Of a stretch of DNA of 7,824 nt, positions 1 through 5,929 are shown piece by piece. The stretch is taken from assembly GCA_937968015.1 (NCBI GenBank), contig CALBSO010000044.1, positions 1-7,824 of the forward strand, in the 5' to 3' direction. Every line of letters begins with the position of its first letter. Within the stretch, counting starts at the first letter, position 1. This stretch comes from an uncultured Thermomicrobia bacterium (GTDB lineage: Bacteria > Chloroflexota > Chloroflexia > Thermomicrobiales > JALYUS01). The notes beneath the pieces were generated by a model. The model saw only the letters and a list, made by a program, of their open reading frames with translations. It was not told where the DNA came from and ran no database searches. A program made the translations under genes and the position numbers.

Positions 1-838
1 TGACGGCCGCGTGATCGCCATCGATCGCCGACGCACCCGCCGCGTCCCCCGCGACAAAGATGCCCGGCATGCTCGTCTGCAAGCCAGCAGTATGAAGCGG
101 CACATGCCCGCCGAGCGGGGCGCACCACGCCATGTCGCAGTCTATCATCCGGGCGAGTTCGTTCGCCGGCTGCATCCCTTCCGCCAGGATCAGCACATCG
201 GCCGGCATTTCCGACACGCGGATATCGCCGTTCCATGTTTCCACCGCGGCAAGCGTGCCATCCGGCCCAGGAACGGCACGGATTCCCTCGGAAGATGGGA
301 GAGACCGGAGATCTCCGATCCCTGCCTCGCGCGCATAGTGAACGATACACCCTGAAATCGGCTCTTCCCCGACGACACAGACGCTCGTACCGGGCCGAAC
401 ATGCCAACGGTGCATGATGATCATCGCGGCGGTCGCCGTCATCACGCCGAGGAGGGTCCCGCCGGGAAATGGCGTGCAACGATCCACCGCACCCGTCGTG
501 ATGAGTACAACAGCCGCGTGCAGCAGGTCGCTTCGCTCGGTATCCGCGCCGTGATTAATCGCCAGGCCGAGCGTGCGGTCCTCGAAAAGCCCCCAGGCGA
601 GCGTGCGCGGCAAGAGCGTCGCACCGGCCGCCGCCGCCGCATGCCAGAGCAGCGGCCCGATGGCCGCGCCGTGCAGCCCGATCCCATCGTATGCGTGCGT
701 CTGAAGAGCAAGCGCGCCGCCCGGCTGCTCGCCGAGATCAACGAGTGTCACCCGGATGCCACGGCGCGCCGCTTCGATGGCCGCCGCAAGCCCCGCCGGG
801 CCACCACCGACGATCGCCAGTTCGGTGTGTATCGTCAT
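1..838 (-). CDS. FAD-dependent dehydrogenase subunit, HcnB/opine-oxidase subunit A type (3' end outside window)
   Basis: This is the flavoprotein subunit of a membrane-type amine or amino-acid dehydrogenase; relatives are hydrogen cyanide synthase HcnB, opine oxidase subunit A and the hydroxyproline/proline dehydrogenase subunits. 279 residues are visible. The N-terminus carries the FAD Rossmann motif VGGGPAGL (residues 10-17), followed by EQPGGA (37-42) where the family usually has EQPGGQ. TTGAVDR (114-120) and PFPGGTLLGVMTA (123-135) are strongly family-like. A second FAD contact, GIFVAGDAAG (259-268), lies near the visible end. The second dinucleotide site is degenerate: VVGEEPIS (155-162) replaces the usual GxGxxG. 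The C-terminal cysteine-rich region of this family, if present, lies beyond base 1. The ATG at 838 overlaps the upstream [2Fe-2S] gene's stop by four bases, so the two are translationally coupled. The substrate cannot be told from this window. Confidence 0.87.
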   Translation of the reverse strand, partial: MTIHTELAIVGGGPAGLAAAIEAARRGIRVTLVDLGEQPGGALALQTHAYDGIGLHGAAIGPLLWHAAAAAGATLLPRTLAWGLFEDRTLGLAINHGADTERSDLLHAAVVLITTGAVDRCTPFPGGTLLGVMTATAAMIIMHRWHVRPGTSVCVVGEEPISGCIVHYAREAGIGDLRSLPSSEGIRAVPGPDGTLAAVETWNGDIRVSEMPADVLILAEGMQPANELARMIDCDMAWCAPLGGHVPLHTAGLQTSMPGIFVAGDAAGASAIDGDHAAV

Positions 839-1173
839 GGGGTTGTCGTGGCGTCCCATGCGCCGAGGCCGTGCTGCGTCTCCACACGCATCCCCGCGCG
901 AACCGGCGTTATGCAGGCGCGCACGCCGGGAATGCCATCAATTTGCATGATGCAATCCCCGCACAACCCGATCGCGCAAAAAACGCCGCGCGGCTCGTTC
1001 GTGCGAGCCGTCGTGCGGCAGATACGCCGCCCATGGGCGAACATCGTCGCCGCTACCGGCTCCCCCGCGCGGGCATCAAGCGATTCGCCATCTACTGTAA
1101 TTCGGACGGTCTCCGCGGCAGGTGCCGGGTCGAGGTGCGGATGCGCGACGATGCGAAATGATGCATCACTCAC
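835..1173 (-). CDS. [2Fe-2S] ferredoxin-like subunit, HcnA/Fer2_4 type
   Basis: This is the small iron-sulfur subunit partnering the flavoprotein immediately downstream; in this family it relays electrons from the flavin site. The 112-residue product is normal size for the Fer2_4 family. Cluster ligands are visible as Cx4Cx2Cx12C: C66, C71, C74 and C87, in the context GVFCAIGLCGDC and RACITPVRAGMRVET. An additional C52 is not part of the pattern. The start chosen is the GTG at 1173, because AGGAGA (1181-1186) sits upstream at good spacing. An ATG further upstream at 1242 would put the promoter's -35 box inside the coding region and add an arginine/proline-rich tail foreign to the family. It is the first gene of an operon reading leftward. 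The third subunit (DadA/HcnC-like oxidase) expected in this family is not in the window. Confidence 0.88.
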   Translation of the reverse strand: MSDASFRIVAHPHLDPAPAAETVRITVDGESLDARAGEPVAATMFAHGRRICRTTARTNEPRGVFCAIGLCGDCIMQIDGIPGVRACITPVRAGMRVETQHGLGAWDATTTP

Positions 1174-1212
1174 GGCGGGTTCTCCTCTGCGGGGGCGGGG
1201 ACGACGCACGGG

Positions 1213-1242
1213 ATTGTGGCACCGGCGATGATCGCATGTCAA
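1213..1242 (-). promoter_or_regulatory. Sigma70-type promoter for the [2Fe-2S]/FAD dehydrogenase operon
   Basis: On the minus strand a perfect -35 box TTGACA (1242-1237) is followed after 18 bases by CACAAT (1218-1213), a 4/6 match to the -10 consensus. The implied transcript start is near 1206, about 33 bases before the GTG start, with the Shine-Dalgarno sequence in between. Confidence 0.6.
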
Positions 1243-1295
1243 GACGAGCGAGCGGTCAGGGCAATAGATAGCGGGTTATGGACGACCCGAAGAGG

Positions 1296-1363
1296 GTAGT
1301 GAGTAGGCAGCAATCCACGTCCTTTCTTGCCGCCCGCTGCCTACTGTCTGCTGCCTACTGGTT
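1296..1363. repeat. Heptamer-periodic inverted repeat element, GTAGGCA family
   Basis: An 11-bp perfect inverted repeat, AGTAGGCAGCA at 1302-1312 and its complement at 1349-1359, encloses a partly repetitive centre. The sequence reads in 7-base units: GTAGTGA, GTAGGCA, GCAATCC on the left (1296-1316) and GCCGCCC, GCTGCCT, ACTGTCT, GCTGCCT, ACTGGTT on the right (1329-1363). The right arm holds two copies of GCTGCCTACTG exactly 14 bases apart. The element lies between the promoters of two divergent units, and no ORF across it looks coding. A two-unit fragment with similar words lies at 1952-1965, on the other side of the zinc-ribbon gene. Confidence 0.7.
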
Positions 1364-1367
1364 TGAC

Positions 1368-1396
1368 TTGCGGAATGCTCCGAGATTCGGTATGAT
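1368..1396 (+). promoter_or_regulatory. Promoter for the zinc-ribbon gene
   Basis: TATGAT (1391-1396, 5/6 to the -10 consensus) is preceded at 17 bases by TTGCGG (1368-1373). A better -35 match, TTGACT (1363-1368), overlaps it but would need a 22-base spacer. Transcription would begin near 1403, giving a leader of about 150 nt before the GTG at 1553. Confidence 0.5.
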
Positions 1397-1402
1397 ACGA
1401 AC

Positions 1403-1540
1403 GTGGAGTAGATTGAAGGCTTGCTAACTGCGCTCGTGTTCGCAGGGTCGCTCTCGTTATGTCCGTCGAATCCTTGCCGGGTACGCACCGAACCTCTCCA
1501 CAGGCGGTCGTTTGTTGTTGTCTGATGGCCGGGGGCCATC
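1403..1540 (+). promoter_or_regulatory. Candidate structured 5' leader of the zinc-ribbon mRNA
   Basis: Three helices can be drawn by eye in the long leader. GTGGAG (1403-1408), starting at the predicted first transcribed base, pairs with CTCCAC (1496-1501). CTGCG (1428-1432) pairs with CGCAG (1441-1445) around an 8-nt loop. GATGGCC (1524-1530) pairs perfectly with GGCCATC (1534-1540) around GGG, ending exactly where the Shine-Dalgarno GAGGAGG (1541-1547) begins. The CCTC/CTCC run at 1493-1499 could alternatively pair four bases with the Shine-Dalgarno. I recognise no known riboswitch class. The hairpin is clear in the sequence; a regulatory role is inference. Confidence 0.4.
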
Positions 1541-1552
1541 GAGGAGGTTCCG

Positions 1553-1948
1553 GTGAGTTTCACGGACAAGGTTTTGACATGCCGCGATTGCGGCGAGCAG
1601 TTCACCTGGACTGCGGGTGAGCAAGAGTTTTATCAGAGTCGTGGGCTTCTGAACCCGCCGACGCGTTGCCCAAGTTGCCGCTCCGCGCGCAAGTCCGCAC
1701 AAGGCGGTGGCGGTGGCGGTGGCTATAACACCCGCAGCAGTTACGGGAACGATGGTGGCTACAGCGGTGGCGGTGGCTATAGTGGTGGCGGCGGTGGCGG
1801 CGGCTACAGCGATCGCCCGCCGCGCCAGATGTTCGACGCGGTCTGCGCCGACTGCGGTCAGACGACGCAGGTGCCATTCCAGCCGCGCGGTGACCGCCCG
1901 GTCTATTGCCGCGATTGTTTCCAGAAGCGACGGGCCAGCGGCTACTAG
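1553..1948 (+). CDS. Zinc-ribbon domain protein with Gly-rich linker and CxxC-x17-CxxC domain
   Basis: This 131-residue protein has two small zinc-binding modules joined by a flexible linker. The N-terminal module is a zinc ribbon of the probable zinc-ribbon type (zf-trcl-like): C10/C13 in LTCRDCGEQF, followed by GEQEFY, and C39/C42 in RCPSC. Residues 51-85 are a glycine/serine/tyrosine linker containing two seven-glycine-class runs and repeated YSGGGG units. The C-terminal module has C98/C101 and C119/C122 separated by exactly 17 residues, matching the CxxC-x17-CxxC family. No enzymatic residues are visible. Such proteins are presumed to bind nucleic acid or partner proteins, but the function is unknown. 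The GTG start at 1553 is fixed by GAGGAGG (1541-1547) at a 5-base spacing. It is a single-gene unit with its own promoter, long leader and terminator, reminiscent of cold-shock-type mRNAs, though that comparison is inference. Confidence 0.9.
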   Translation: MSFTDKVLTCRDCGEQFTWTAGEQEFYQSRGLLNPPTRCPSCRSARKSAQGGGGGGGYNTRSSYGNDGGYSGGGGYSGGGGGGGYSDRPPRQMFDAVCADCGQTTQVPFQPRGDRPVYCRDCFQKRRASGY

Positions 1949-1951
1949 GAA

Positions 1952-1965
1952 GTAGTCAGTAGTCC
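1952..1965. repeat. Two-unit fragment of the GTAG heptamer repeat
   Basis: GTAGTCA followed directly by GTAGTCC lies just after the zinc-ribbon stop codon and before its terminator. The unit and period match the element at 1296-1363 (GTAGTGA GTAGGCA). Two units are too short to exclude chance. Confidence 0.35.
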
Positions 1966-1969
1966 GTCG

Positions 1970-1998
1970 GGGTGCCCTTTGTGGGCACCCTCTTTTTT
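1970..1998 (+). terminator. Rho-independent terminator after the zinc-ribbon gene
   Basis: GGGTGCCC (1970-1977) and GGGCACCC (1983-1990) form a perfect 8-bp GC-rich stem with loop TTTGT, followed by TCTTTTTT (1991-1998). It begins 21 bases after the TAG stop. Read on the minus strand it lies beyond the transporter's stop but lacks a U-tract on that side. Confidence 0.95.
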
Positions 1999-2047
1999 AT
2001 CTCATGGATGAGTATCCACGAAGTTCGCACGATGGCCGTTCGCGCAC

Positions 2048-2845
2048 TCAAAAGCCAACGAATGCCACAACGCCGATACCGATAAGAACGACAGCGGTGA
2101 TCGTCGTGGCGTGCTTCTCCAACCACTCACCTCTGATCTGGTAACCGGCAAGCATCGCAATCACGGTCAAGCCAACGAATGTTGCCATCGTGACGAGGGT
2201 GAATGAGACGAGTACCCCGGCAACGGCGCCGATACCTACCGCGCTCGCCGCAAGCGCGACGGGCAGCACGGTCAAATCGGGCGATGCGGCAACGCCAAAC
2301 GCGACCACAATTCCGCTCAGTCGCCGCACCAGCGGTTGTTTTTCCTCATCAGCGTGCGCGTGATCGTGTTCCTCTGCATGCGTATGGGTATGTGCACGGC
2401 CGTGAGCGTGGGCCTGCGCGTGCGCTTCCTCATCGCTCTGTGAATGGTCATGTGAATGATCATGTGCATGTGCATGTGCATGTGCATCGGCATGTTCGTG
2501 CGCATGCGTGTGGCCGTGATCGTCGTGACTATGGCTGTGTCCGTGGCCGACCAGTCCCCAAATCAGGAAGCCGATGCCGGTGAGGATGAGCACCACCCCG
2601 ATGAAGCGGCCTTGCTCGGTCTCGATCTGATGCTGAAACTCAAGCCCAACGGCTGCGACTATCGCGCTCAAGATCACGGATGCGGTAACATGGCCAGCCG
2701 AGGCAAGCGCACTCACTCGGGCTACGCGAAGCACACTCCATCGTTCCGTGCGACCAATCACCGCGAGCGGTACCCAGTGATCAGGCAGGACGGAATGGAG
2801 AAAGCCCACAACCCCGCCAGTCAGAATAAGCAAGAGAACGTGCAT
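2048..2845 (-). CDS. NiCoT/RcnA-like metal transporter with histidine-rich loop
   Basis: This is a 265-residue inner-membrane protein resembling nickel/cobalt permeases and RcnA/UreH-type transporters. The first hydrophobic segment contains H17-SVLP-D22-H23, the Hx4DH signature of the NiCoT superfamily. A Gly-His pair (51-52) lies in the second. About six membrane spans are visible (roughly 3-20, 47-68, 81-99, 176-197, 203-232, 247-265). Between spans three and four, residues 101-164 form a polar loop with 25 histidines in alternating HxH and HD patterns, as in RcnA-like exporters. The metal (nickel, cobalt or zinc) and the direction of transport cannot be decided. The ATG at 2845 is the only sensible start; GGGGAGG (2857-2863) lies 11 bases upstream, slightly far. 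It faces a Fur-family regulator across 105 bases, so metal-responsive control is likely. Confidence 0.82.
   Translation of the reverse strand: MHVLLLILTGGVVGFLHSVLPDHWVPLAVIGRTERWSVLRVARVSALASAGHVTASVILSAIVAAVGLEFQHQIETEQGRFIGVVLILTGIGFLIWGLVGHGHSHSHDDHGHTHAHEHADAHAHAHAHDHSHDHSQSDEEAHAQAHAHGRAHTHTHAEEHDHAHADEEKQPLVRRLSGIVVAFGVAASPDLTVLPVALAASAVGIGAVAGVLVSFTLVTMATFVGLTVIAMLAGYQIRGEWLEKHATTITAVVLIGIGVVAFVGF
2461..2484. repeat. Hexanucleotide tandem repeat (CATGTG x4) within the transporter gene
   Basis: Four perfect tandem copies of CATGTG lie inside the histidine-loop coding sequence, where they encode alternating Ala-His on the minus strand; flanking CATCGG and CATGTT are degenerate copies. 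Because the unit is two codons, gain or loss of copies keeps the frame and would only lengthen or shorten the loop. Confidence 0.8.
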
Positions 2846-2878
2846 CTGCGTTTCTGCCTCCCCACAACCACAGATCGG

Positions 2879-2906
2879 TCTATACTGACAGGGTAGCGGG
2901 TTTCAG
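2879..2906 (-). promoter_or_regulatory. Candidate promoter for the metal transporter
   Basis: On the minus strand CTGAAA (2906-2901, 4/6 to the -35 consensus) is followed after 16 bases by TATAGA (2884-2879, 4/6), giving a start near 2872 and a leader of roughly 27 bases. On the plus strand TATACT (2881-2886, 5/6) overlaps the same bases and could be the -10 of the regulator gene, but I see no matching -35. The overlap would make the two genes compete for polymerase. Confidence 0.35.
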
Positions 2907-2918
2907 GTCGCGCATGGC

Positions 2919-2940
2919 TTGTTGCAAAAACTGGCGACAA
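2919..2940. promoter_or_regulatory. Candidate Fur-family operator
   Basis: TTGTTGC (2919-2925) and GCGACAA (2934-2940) form an inverted repeat (6 of 7 positions) around 8 bases, in the divergent regulator/transporter intergenic region and touching the regulator's Shine-Dalgarno. The left half contains TTGCAA, which resembles the half-site reported for actinobacterial Nur, but the right half does not match. Assignment rests on position and symmetry only. Confidence 0.3.
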
Positions 2941-2950
2941 GGGGCTGTCT

Positions 2951-3391
2951 ATGTCACACGAAACAATGGACTACGAAGGCATCATGCACCGAGCAGGGTA
3001 TCGCGTGACGCCGCAACGGGTGATGATCCTCGATGCGGTCTGCGAAGGGGGCGGGCATACCACGCTCAAGCAGATTTACGGCCGTCTGCATAGAATGGAC
3101 GCAACGATTGACCGTTCATCGGTCTATCGCACCTTGAAGCTGTTCGTCGCGCTCCGGCTCGTCGTGTCTGCCGAGACATCAACGGGGGAGACTCTGTATG
3201 AGATTGCCAAGCCGAAGCCGCATCATCATCTCATCTGTCGTATCTGCGGGAAGGAGCAGGAAATCGGACAGGAAGCGATGGCTGGCATGTTTGCGCTCGT
3301 GGAGCGACAGTTTGCGTTCACCATAGCCACGGATCATCTCGTTCTCTACGGCATCTGCGCTGATTGCCAGAAAGAAAGCGTCACTGGATAG
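2951..3391 (+). CDS. Fur-family metal-responsive transcriptional regulator
   Basis: This is a 146-residue cytosolic repressor of the Fur/Zur/Nur family. The N-terminal winged helix shows RVTPQR (18-23) and the recognition helix DRSSVYRTLKLF (54-65). The dimerisation domain carries HHH (91-93), the structural zinc pairs C96/C99 and C136/C139, and H129 near the end. By alignment with E. coli Fur, H36, E84, H91 and H93 could form the regulatory metal site; that is inference. The metal sensed cannot be read from sequence alone, but the divergently transcribed NiCoT-like transporter suggests nickel, cobalt or zinc rather than iron. The ATG at 2951 has AAGGGG (2939-2944) at 6 bases; internal methionines at 6 and 12 lack better sites and would trim the usual N-terminal extension. 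An imperfect palindrome overlapping the ribosome site could serve for autoregulation. Confidence 0.93.
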   Translation: MSHETMDYEGIMHRAGYRVTPQRVMILDAVCEGGGHTTLKQIYGRLHRMDATIDRSSVYRTLKLFVALRLVVSAETSTGETLYEIAKPKPHHHLICRICGKEQEIGQEAMAGMFALVERQFAFTIATDHLVLYGICADCQKESVTG

Positions 3392-3512
3392 TGCCGCACG
3401 AGGAAGCAAAGCCGTTGCGACACGAGGTCGGACGAGATGCGTGGAGCAATCGCAACAGCGGAGAGGGGACCGACTCTGGCTACCTGTGTGGCTTTGTCCG
3501 AATCGGGCCACT

Positions 3513-5684
3513 TCACGACGTTGGATGAACCGCCGCGGGGCGACCGTCAATGACTTCAATCGTTTGATCGCCGTGCTGATCCACGAGTTCCCAGCGTGAA
3601 GCATCACCTTCCCGCCAGAAACGGAGATGCAAGCGCGCGTCACCGACGCGGAGATTGCTGAGATCGAGGTTTGGTAACCAGTCCGGCAGGATCGGCGCGA
3701 CGACAAGGCGATTATGGGGCGCGTCCGCCGCGATGCCGAGGAGCGCGCGGAGCAGCATGAAGATCGCGCCCGCCGCCCATGCCTGCGGGATGTTCGCGCC
3801 GAGGTACTGGACGGGGAAACTCGTCTCGCTTCGCTGCAATCCGGCGAAGAGTTCCGGCAGCCGATAGCGGTCGAACCCGGCTTGCGCGTCGAGTGTCGCT
3901 TTCGCGACCCGGTGCAGCCCCTCCGTATTTCCGTACCGCCGCATCCCCGCCGCGATGATCGCGTTATCATGCGGCCAGACCGAGCCAAGTTGGTAGTCGA
4001 ACGGATTAAACGCCGGGTTCAGATCGCTTATCGTCCTGATCCCCCAACCGCTGAACATATCGGGCGCCAAGAGGCGCGCGATCACCCGGTCGGCACGGTC
4101 AGGCGGGACAATGCCACTCCAGAGGCAGTGCCCGGCATTCGAGGAGACCGAGCGGACGAGCCGCTTCTCCGCCCCCCCGAGCGCGAAGCCGTACGTGCCC
4201 TCCTCCTCGACCCAGAAGACGTCGTTGAAGCGTTGTTTGAGAGTCTCCGCTTCCGAATGCAGTTGTTCGGCACGCGCGTTCTCGCCAAGGACAGTGTACA
4301 TCTCGGCCATCCGCTGCTTCGCGTCGTAGACGTACCCCTGCAACTCGCAGGTGCCGATTGGCAGGTCCACTTGCCCGCCATCCGGCCAGACGACGGCATT
4401 GCCCGCGTCCTTCCATGCCATATTGTGGTAGCCGAGCGAGGAGCGCGTCTTGTATTCCTGAAAGCCATCGCCATCCAGGTCACCGTACTGATCAATCCAG
4501 TCGAGGCAACGTTCGGCAACATCCCGATAACGGTCGAGGAGGCCCGCGTTGCCTGTCCAGAGGTACGCTTCGTGGAGGGTGATGAGGTAGAGCGGCGTGG
4601 CATCGGCGGTGCCGTAATAGGGTGTATGTGGGATTTTGTGGAAGTGCGCCAGTTCGCCGAAGCGGATCTCGTGCGGCATCTTCCCCGGCTCAGCGTCGCG
4701 CCAGTCGTCCATCGCGGTCGCCTGATGCTCCGCGAGCCGCTGCAAGGATCCGAGCGCGAAGGGGTGGTGGATCATCATCGTTTGCAGGGAGGCGATCAGG
4801 CTGTCTCGCCCGAAGATCGTCACGTACCACGGCACGCCCGCAGCCGGGATCCACGCATCCTCCGAATAGTCGTGGTCGTAGATGCGCAGCGCGCCCATGT
4901 CGTCAATGGATTGATCGAAGGAGTGGTTGAAATGGATGTTGTCGCTCGTGCAGTTCGCCGTGACGATCTTCCACCGCTCCTGCATCGCTCGCATGTGCGC
5001 GCTGATACCGACAGGTTGCTCCAGATCATTGACGGGATCGCGGACATCGGCGCCGAAGATCGGCACATGCTCTGCCTGGGCGTACCATGAGGCTTGCGGT
5101 GCGAGTGCGATATCGAAGAGGATCCGCCCATTCGAAAAACGCGGCTCACTCGTGGTGTCATGCAGTCGGTAGAGAAAGCGCCGGTGAAAATCGTCGTGAT
5201 GATAGGTATTGAGGAGTGCGTAGCGGCGGTCATCCCAATGGGAGCGGATGATGCCCCGATCCACAAGCTTGTGCGCGCGAACATCGAAAATATCCGCGAA
5301 GTCGGAGCGGACAATGATCTCGAACTGGAACGTCACCGGCGTGAGACTGTAGTTCGTGATCGTCATCTCCTCGCAGATACCGTGGCCGATCTCCCGCTCG
5401 ACCATCATGCCGATGGCGCGTTCGGGGAGCATGCCGGCCTCAGTCTCGACGGCGGGGTTCGTGTAATACCAGCGGGCGGCGGAGTAGGAGACCGCACCCC
5501 CGTTGAGGAGTGTCCACGGCGAGCGATTGATCCCGAGTTCGTAATGGCTGACGAACCGCGTGTCCTGCGCGAAGAGGCCGAGTTCTCCCCCCGCTTCAAT
5601 CGTGCCATCCTCCCGCGTGACGAGGAACGTACTGCTCTGATTGATTGTGACGACCGATGGCCCAACGCGAACTTCCATGCCCAT
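3513..5684 (-). CDS. Amylo-alpha-1,6-glucosidase / glycogen debranching enzyme, GDE_N_bis type
   Basis: The 723-residue protein has the two-domain architecture of bacterial debranching-type glucosidases, which remove alpha-1,6 branches from glycogen-like glucans in the cytosol. A beta-sandwich N-terminal domain (about 14-205, GDE_N_bis) is followed by an (alpha/alpha)6 barrel (about 278-650). Conserved barrel motifs include GVPWYVTIFGRDSL (283-296), MAWKDAGNA (422-430), ELQGYVYDA (447-455), WPHDNAII (570-577) and LPELFAG (609-615). By analogy with eukaryotic and archaeal debranching enzymes, D426 and E611 are candidate catalytic residues; this is inference. There is no signal peptide. Some GDE_N_bis members act on other glucosides such as trehalose-related ones, so the substrate is only probable. 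The ATG at 5684 is favoured by GAGG (5690-5693) at 5 bases; a second ATG at 5678 is possible. AT-rich upstream bases include TATATT (5727-5722) as a possible -10 with no convincing -35. No other glycogen genes are adjacent. Confidence 0.9.
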   Translation of the reverse strand: MGMEVRVGPSVVTINQSSTFLVTREDGTIEAGGELGLFAQDTRFVSHYELGINRSPWTLLNGGAVSYSAARWYYTNPAVETEAGMLPERAIGMMVEREIGHGICEEMTITNYSLTPVTFQFEIIVRSDFADIFDVRAHKLVDRGIIRSHWDDRRYALLNTYHHDDFHRRFLYRLHDTTSEPRFSNGRILFDIALAPQASWYAQAEHVPIFGADVRDPVNDLEQPVGISAHMRAMQERWKIVTANCTSDNIHFNHSFDQSIDDMGALRIYDHDYSEDAWIPAAGVPWYVTIFGRDSLIASLQTMMIHHPFALGSLQRLAEHQATAMDDWRDAEPGKMPHEIRFGELAHFHKIPHTPYYGTADATPLYLITLHEAYLWTGNAGLLDRYRDVAERCLDWIDQYGDLDGDGFQEYKTRSSLGYHNMAWKDAGNAVVWPDGGQVDLPIGTCELQGYVYDAKQRMAEMYTVLGENARAEQLHSEAETLKQRFNDVFWVEEEGTYGFALGGAEKRLVRSVSSNAGHCLWSGIVPPDRADRVIARLLAPDMFSGWGIRTISDLNPAFNPFDYQLGSVWPHDNAIIAAGMRRYGNTEGLHRVAKATLDAQAGFDRYRLPELFAGLQRSETSFPVQYLGANIPQAWAAGAIFMLLRALLGIAADAPHNRLVVAPILPDWLPNLDLSNLRVGDARLHLRFWREGDASRWELVDQHGDQTIEVIDGRPAAVHPTS

Positions 5685-5893
5685 GTGCGCCTCGATTCAT
5701 ACCCTTTTACGTTGCCCCCACAATATACTCCGCAAGAGATATACCGCCTCGCTCCCACTATACCCAATCACGCAATGATCTCGCCCCGTATCACCCCCGG
5801 CATCATGACATATGCCGCTGCACTCGACCCGGCGTTCTCCGCTTTGCAATGCGCTACTTCTTGTGGCAGCACTCTTGCATTGAGGAGACTAAC

Positions 5894-5929
5894 ATGATGT
5901 CGCGTCTGCGACTGCGAGGGTCACGATGA
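5894..5929 (+). CDS. Possible 11-residue leader peptide, translationally coupled
   Basis: The short ORF MMSRLRLRGSR starts at 5894 behind a strong Shine-Dalgarno GAGGAG (5882-5887, 6-base spacing), a better one than the gene it precedes. Its TGA (5927-5929) overlaps the ATG at 5926 of the downstream 124-residue gene in an ATGA junction, the geometry used for translational coupling. Four of eleven residues are arginine, written with CGT, CGA, CGA and CGA. It may be a leader or simply a coupling device; the residues match no leader I know. Alternatively GAGGAG is fortuitous. I see no clear promoter upstream. Confidence 0.4.
   Translation: MMSRLRLRGSR

Noticed and set aside
401..1231. 276-codon plus-strand ORF opposite the dehydrogenase subunits
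   Set aside because: It is arginine/proline-rich with no family resemblance, and it lies antisense to two genes with clear FAD and [2Fe-2S] motifs. Long antisense frames are expected in GC-rich DNA.
1174..1242. Longer N-terminus for the [2Fe-2S] subunit, starting at the ATG at 1242
   Set aside because: It would place the TTGACA/CACAAT promoter inside the gene and add 23 residues foreign to the family; the GTG at 1173 has a proper Shine-Dalgarno.
2923..2939. Nur (nickel-responsive Fur) box
   Set aside because: Only the left half TTGCAA fits the reported Nur half-site; at the expected 5-base spacing the right half reads GGCGAC instead of TTGCAA. Kept only as an unspecified palindrome.
3414..3456. 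Terminator from GTTGCGA and TCGCAAC between the Fur gene and the debranching gene
   Set aside because: The stem is 7 bp with a 29-base loop and no T-tract; it is not convincing as a terminator.
3714..5090. 458-codon plus-strand ORF opposite the debranching enzyme
   Set aside because: The complementary frame carries all the conserved debranching motifs; this frame is charge-rich, motif-free and has no ribosome site. It is a mirror of codon bias.
5094..5897. 267-codon plus-strand ORF running from inside the debranching gene into the intergenic region
   Set aside because: Most of it is antisense to the N-terminal domain of the debranching enzyme, and it shows no recognisable domain.
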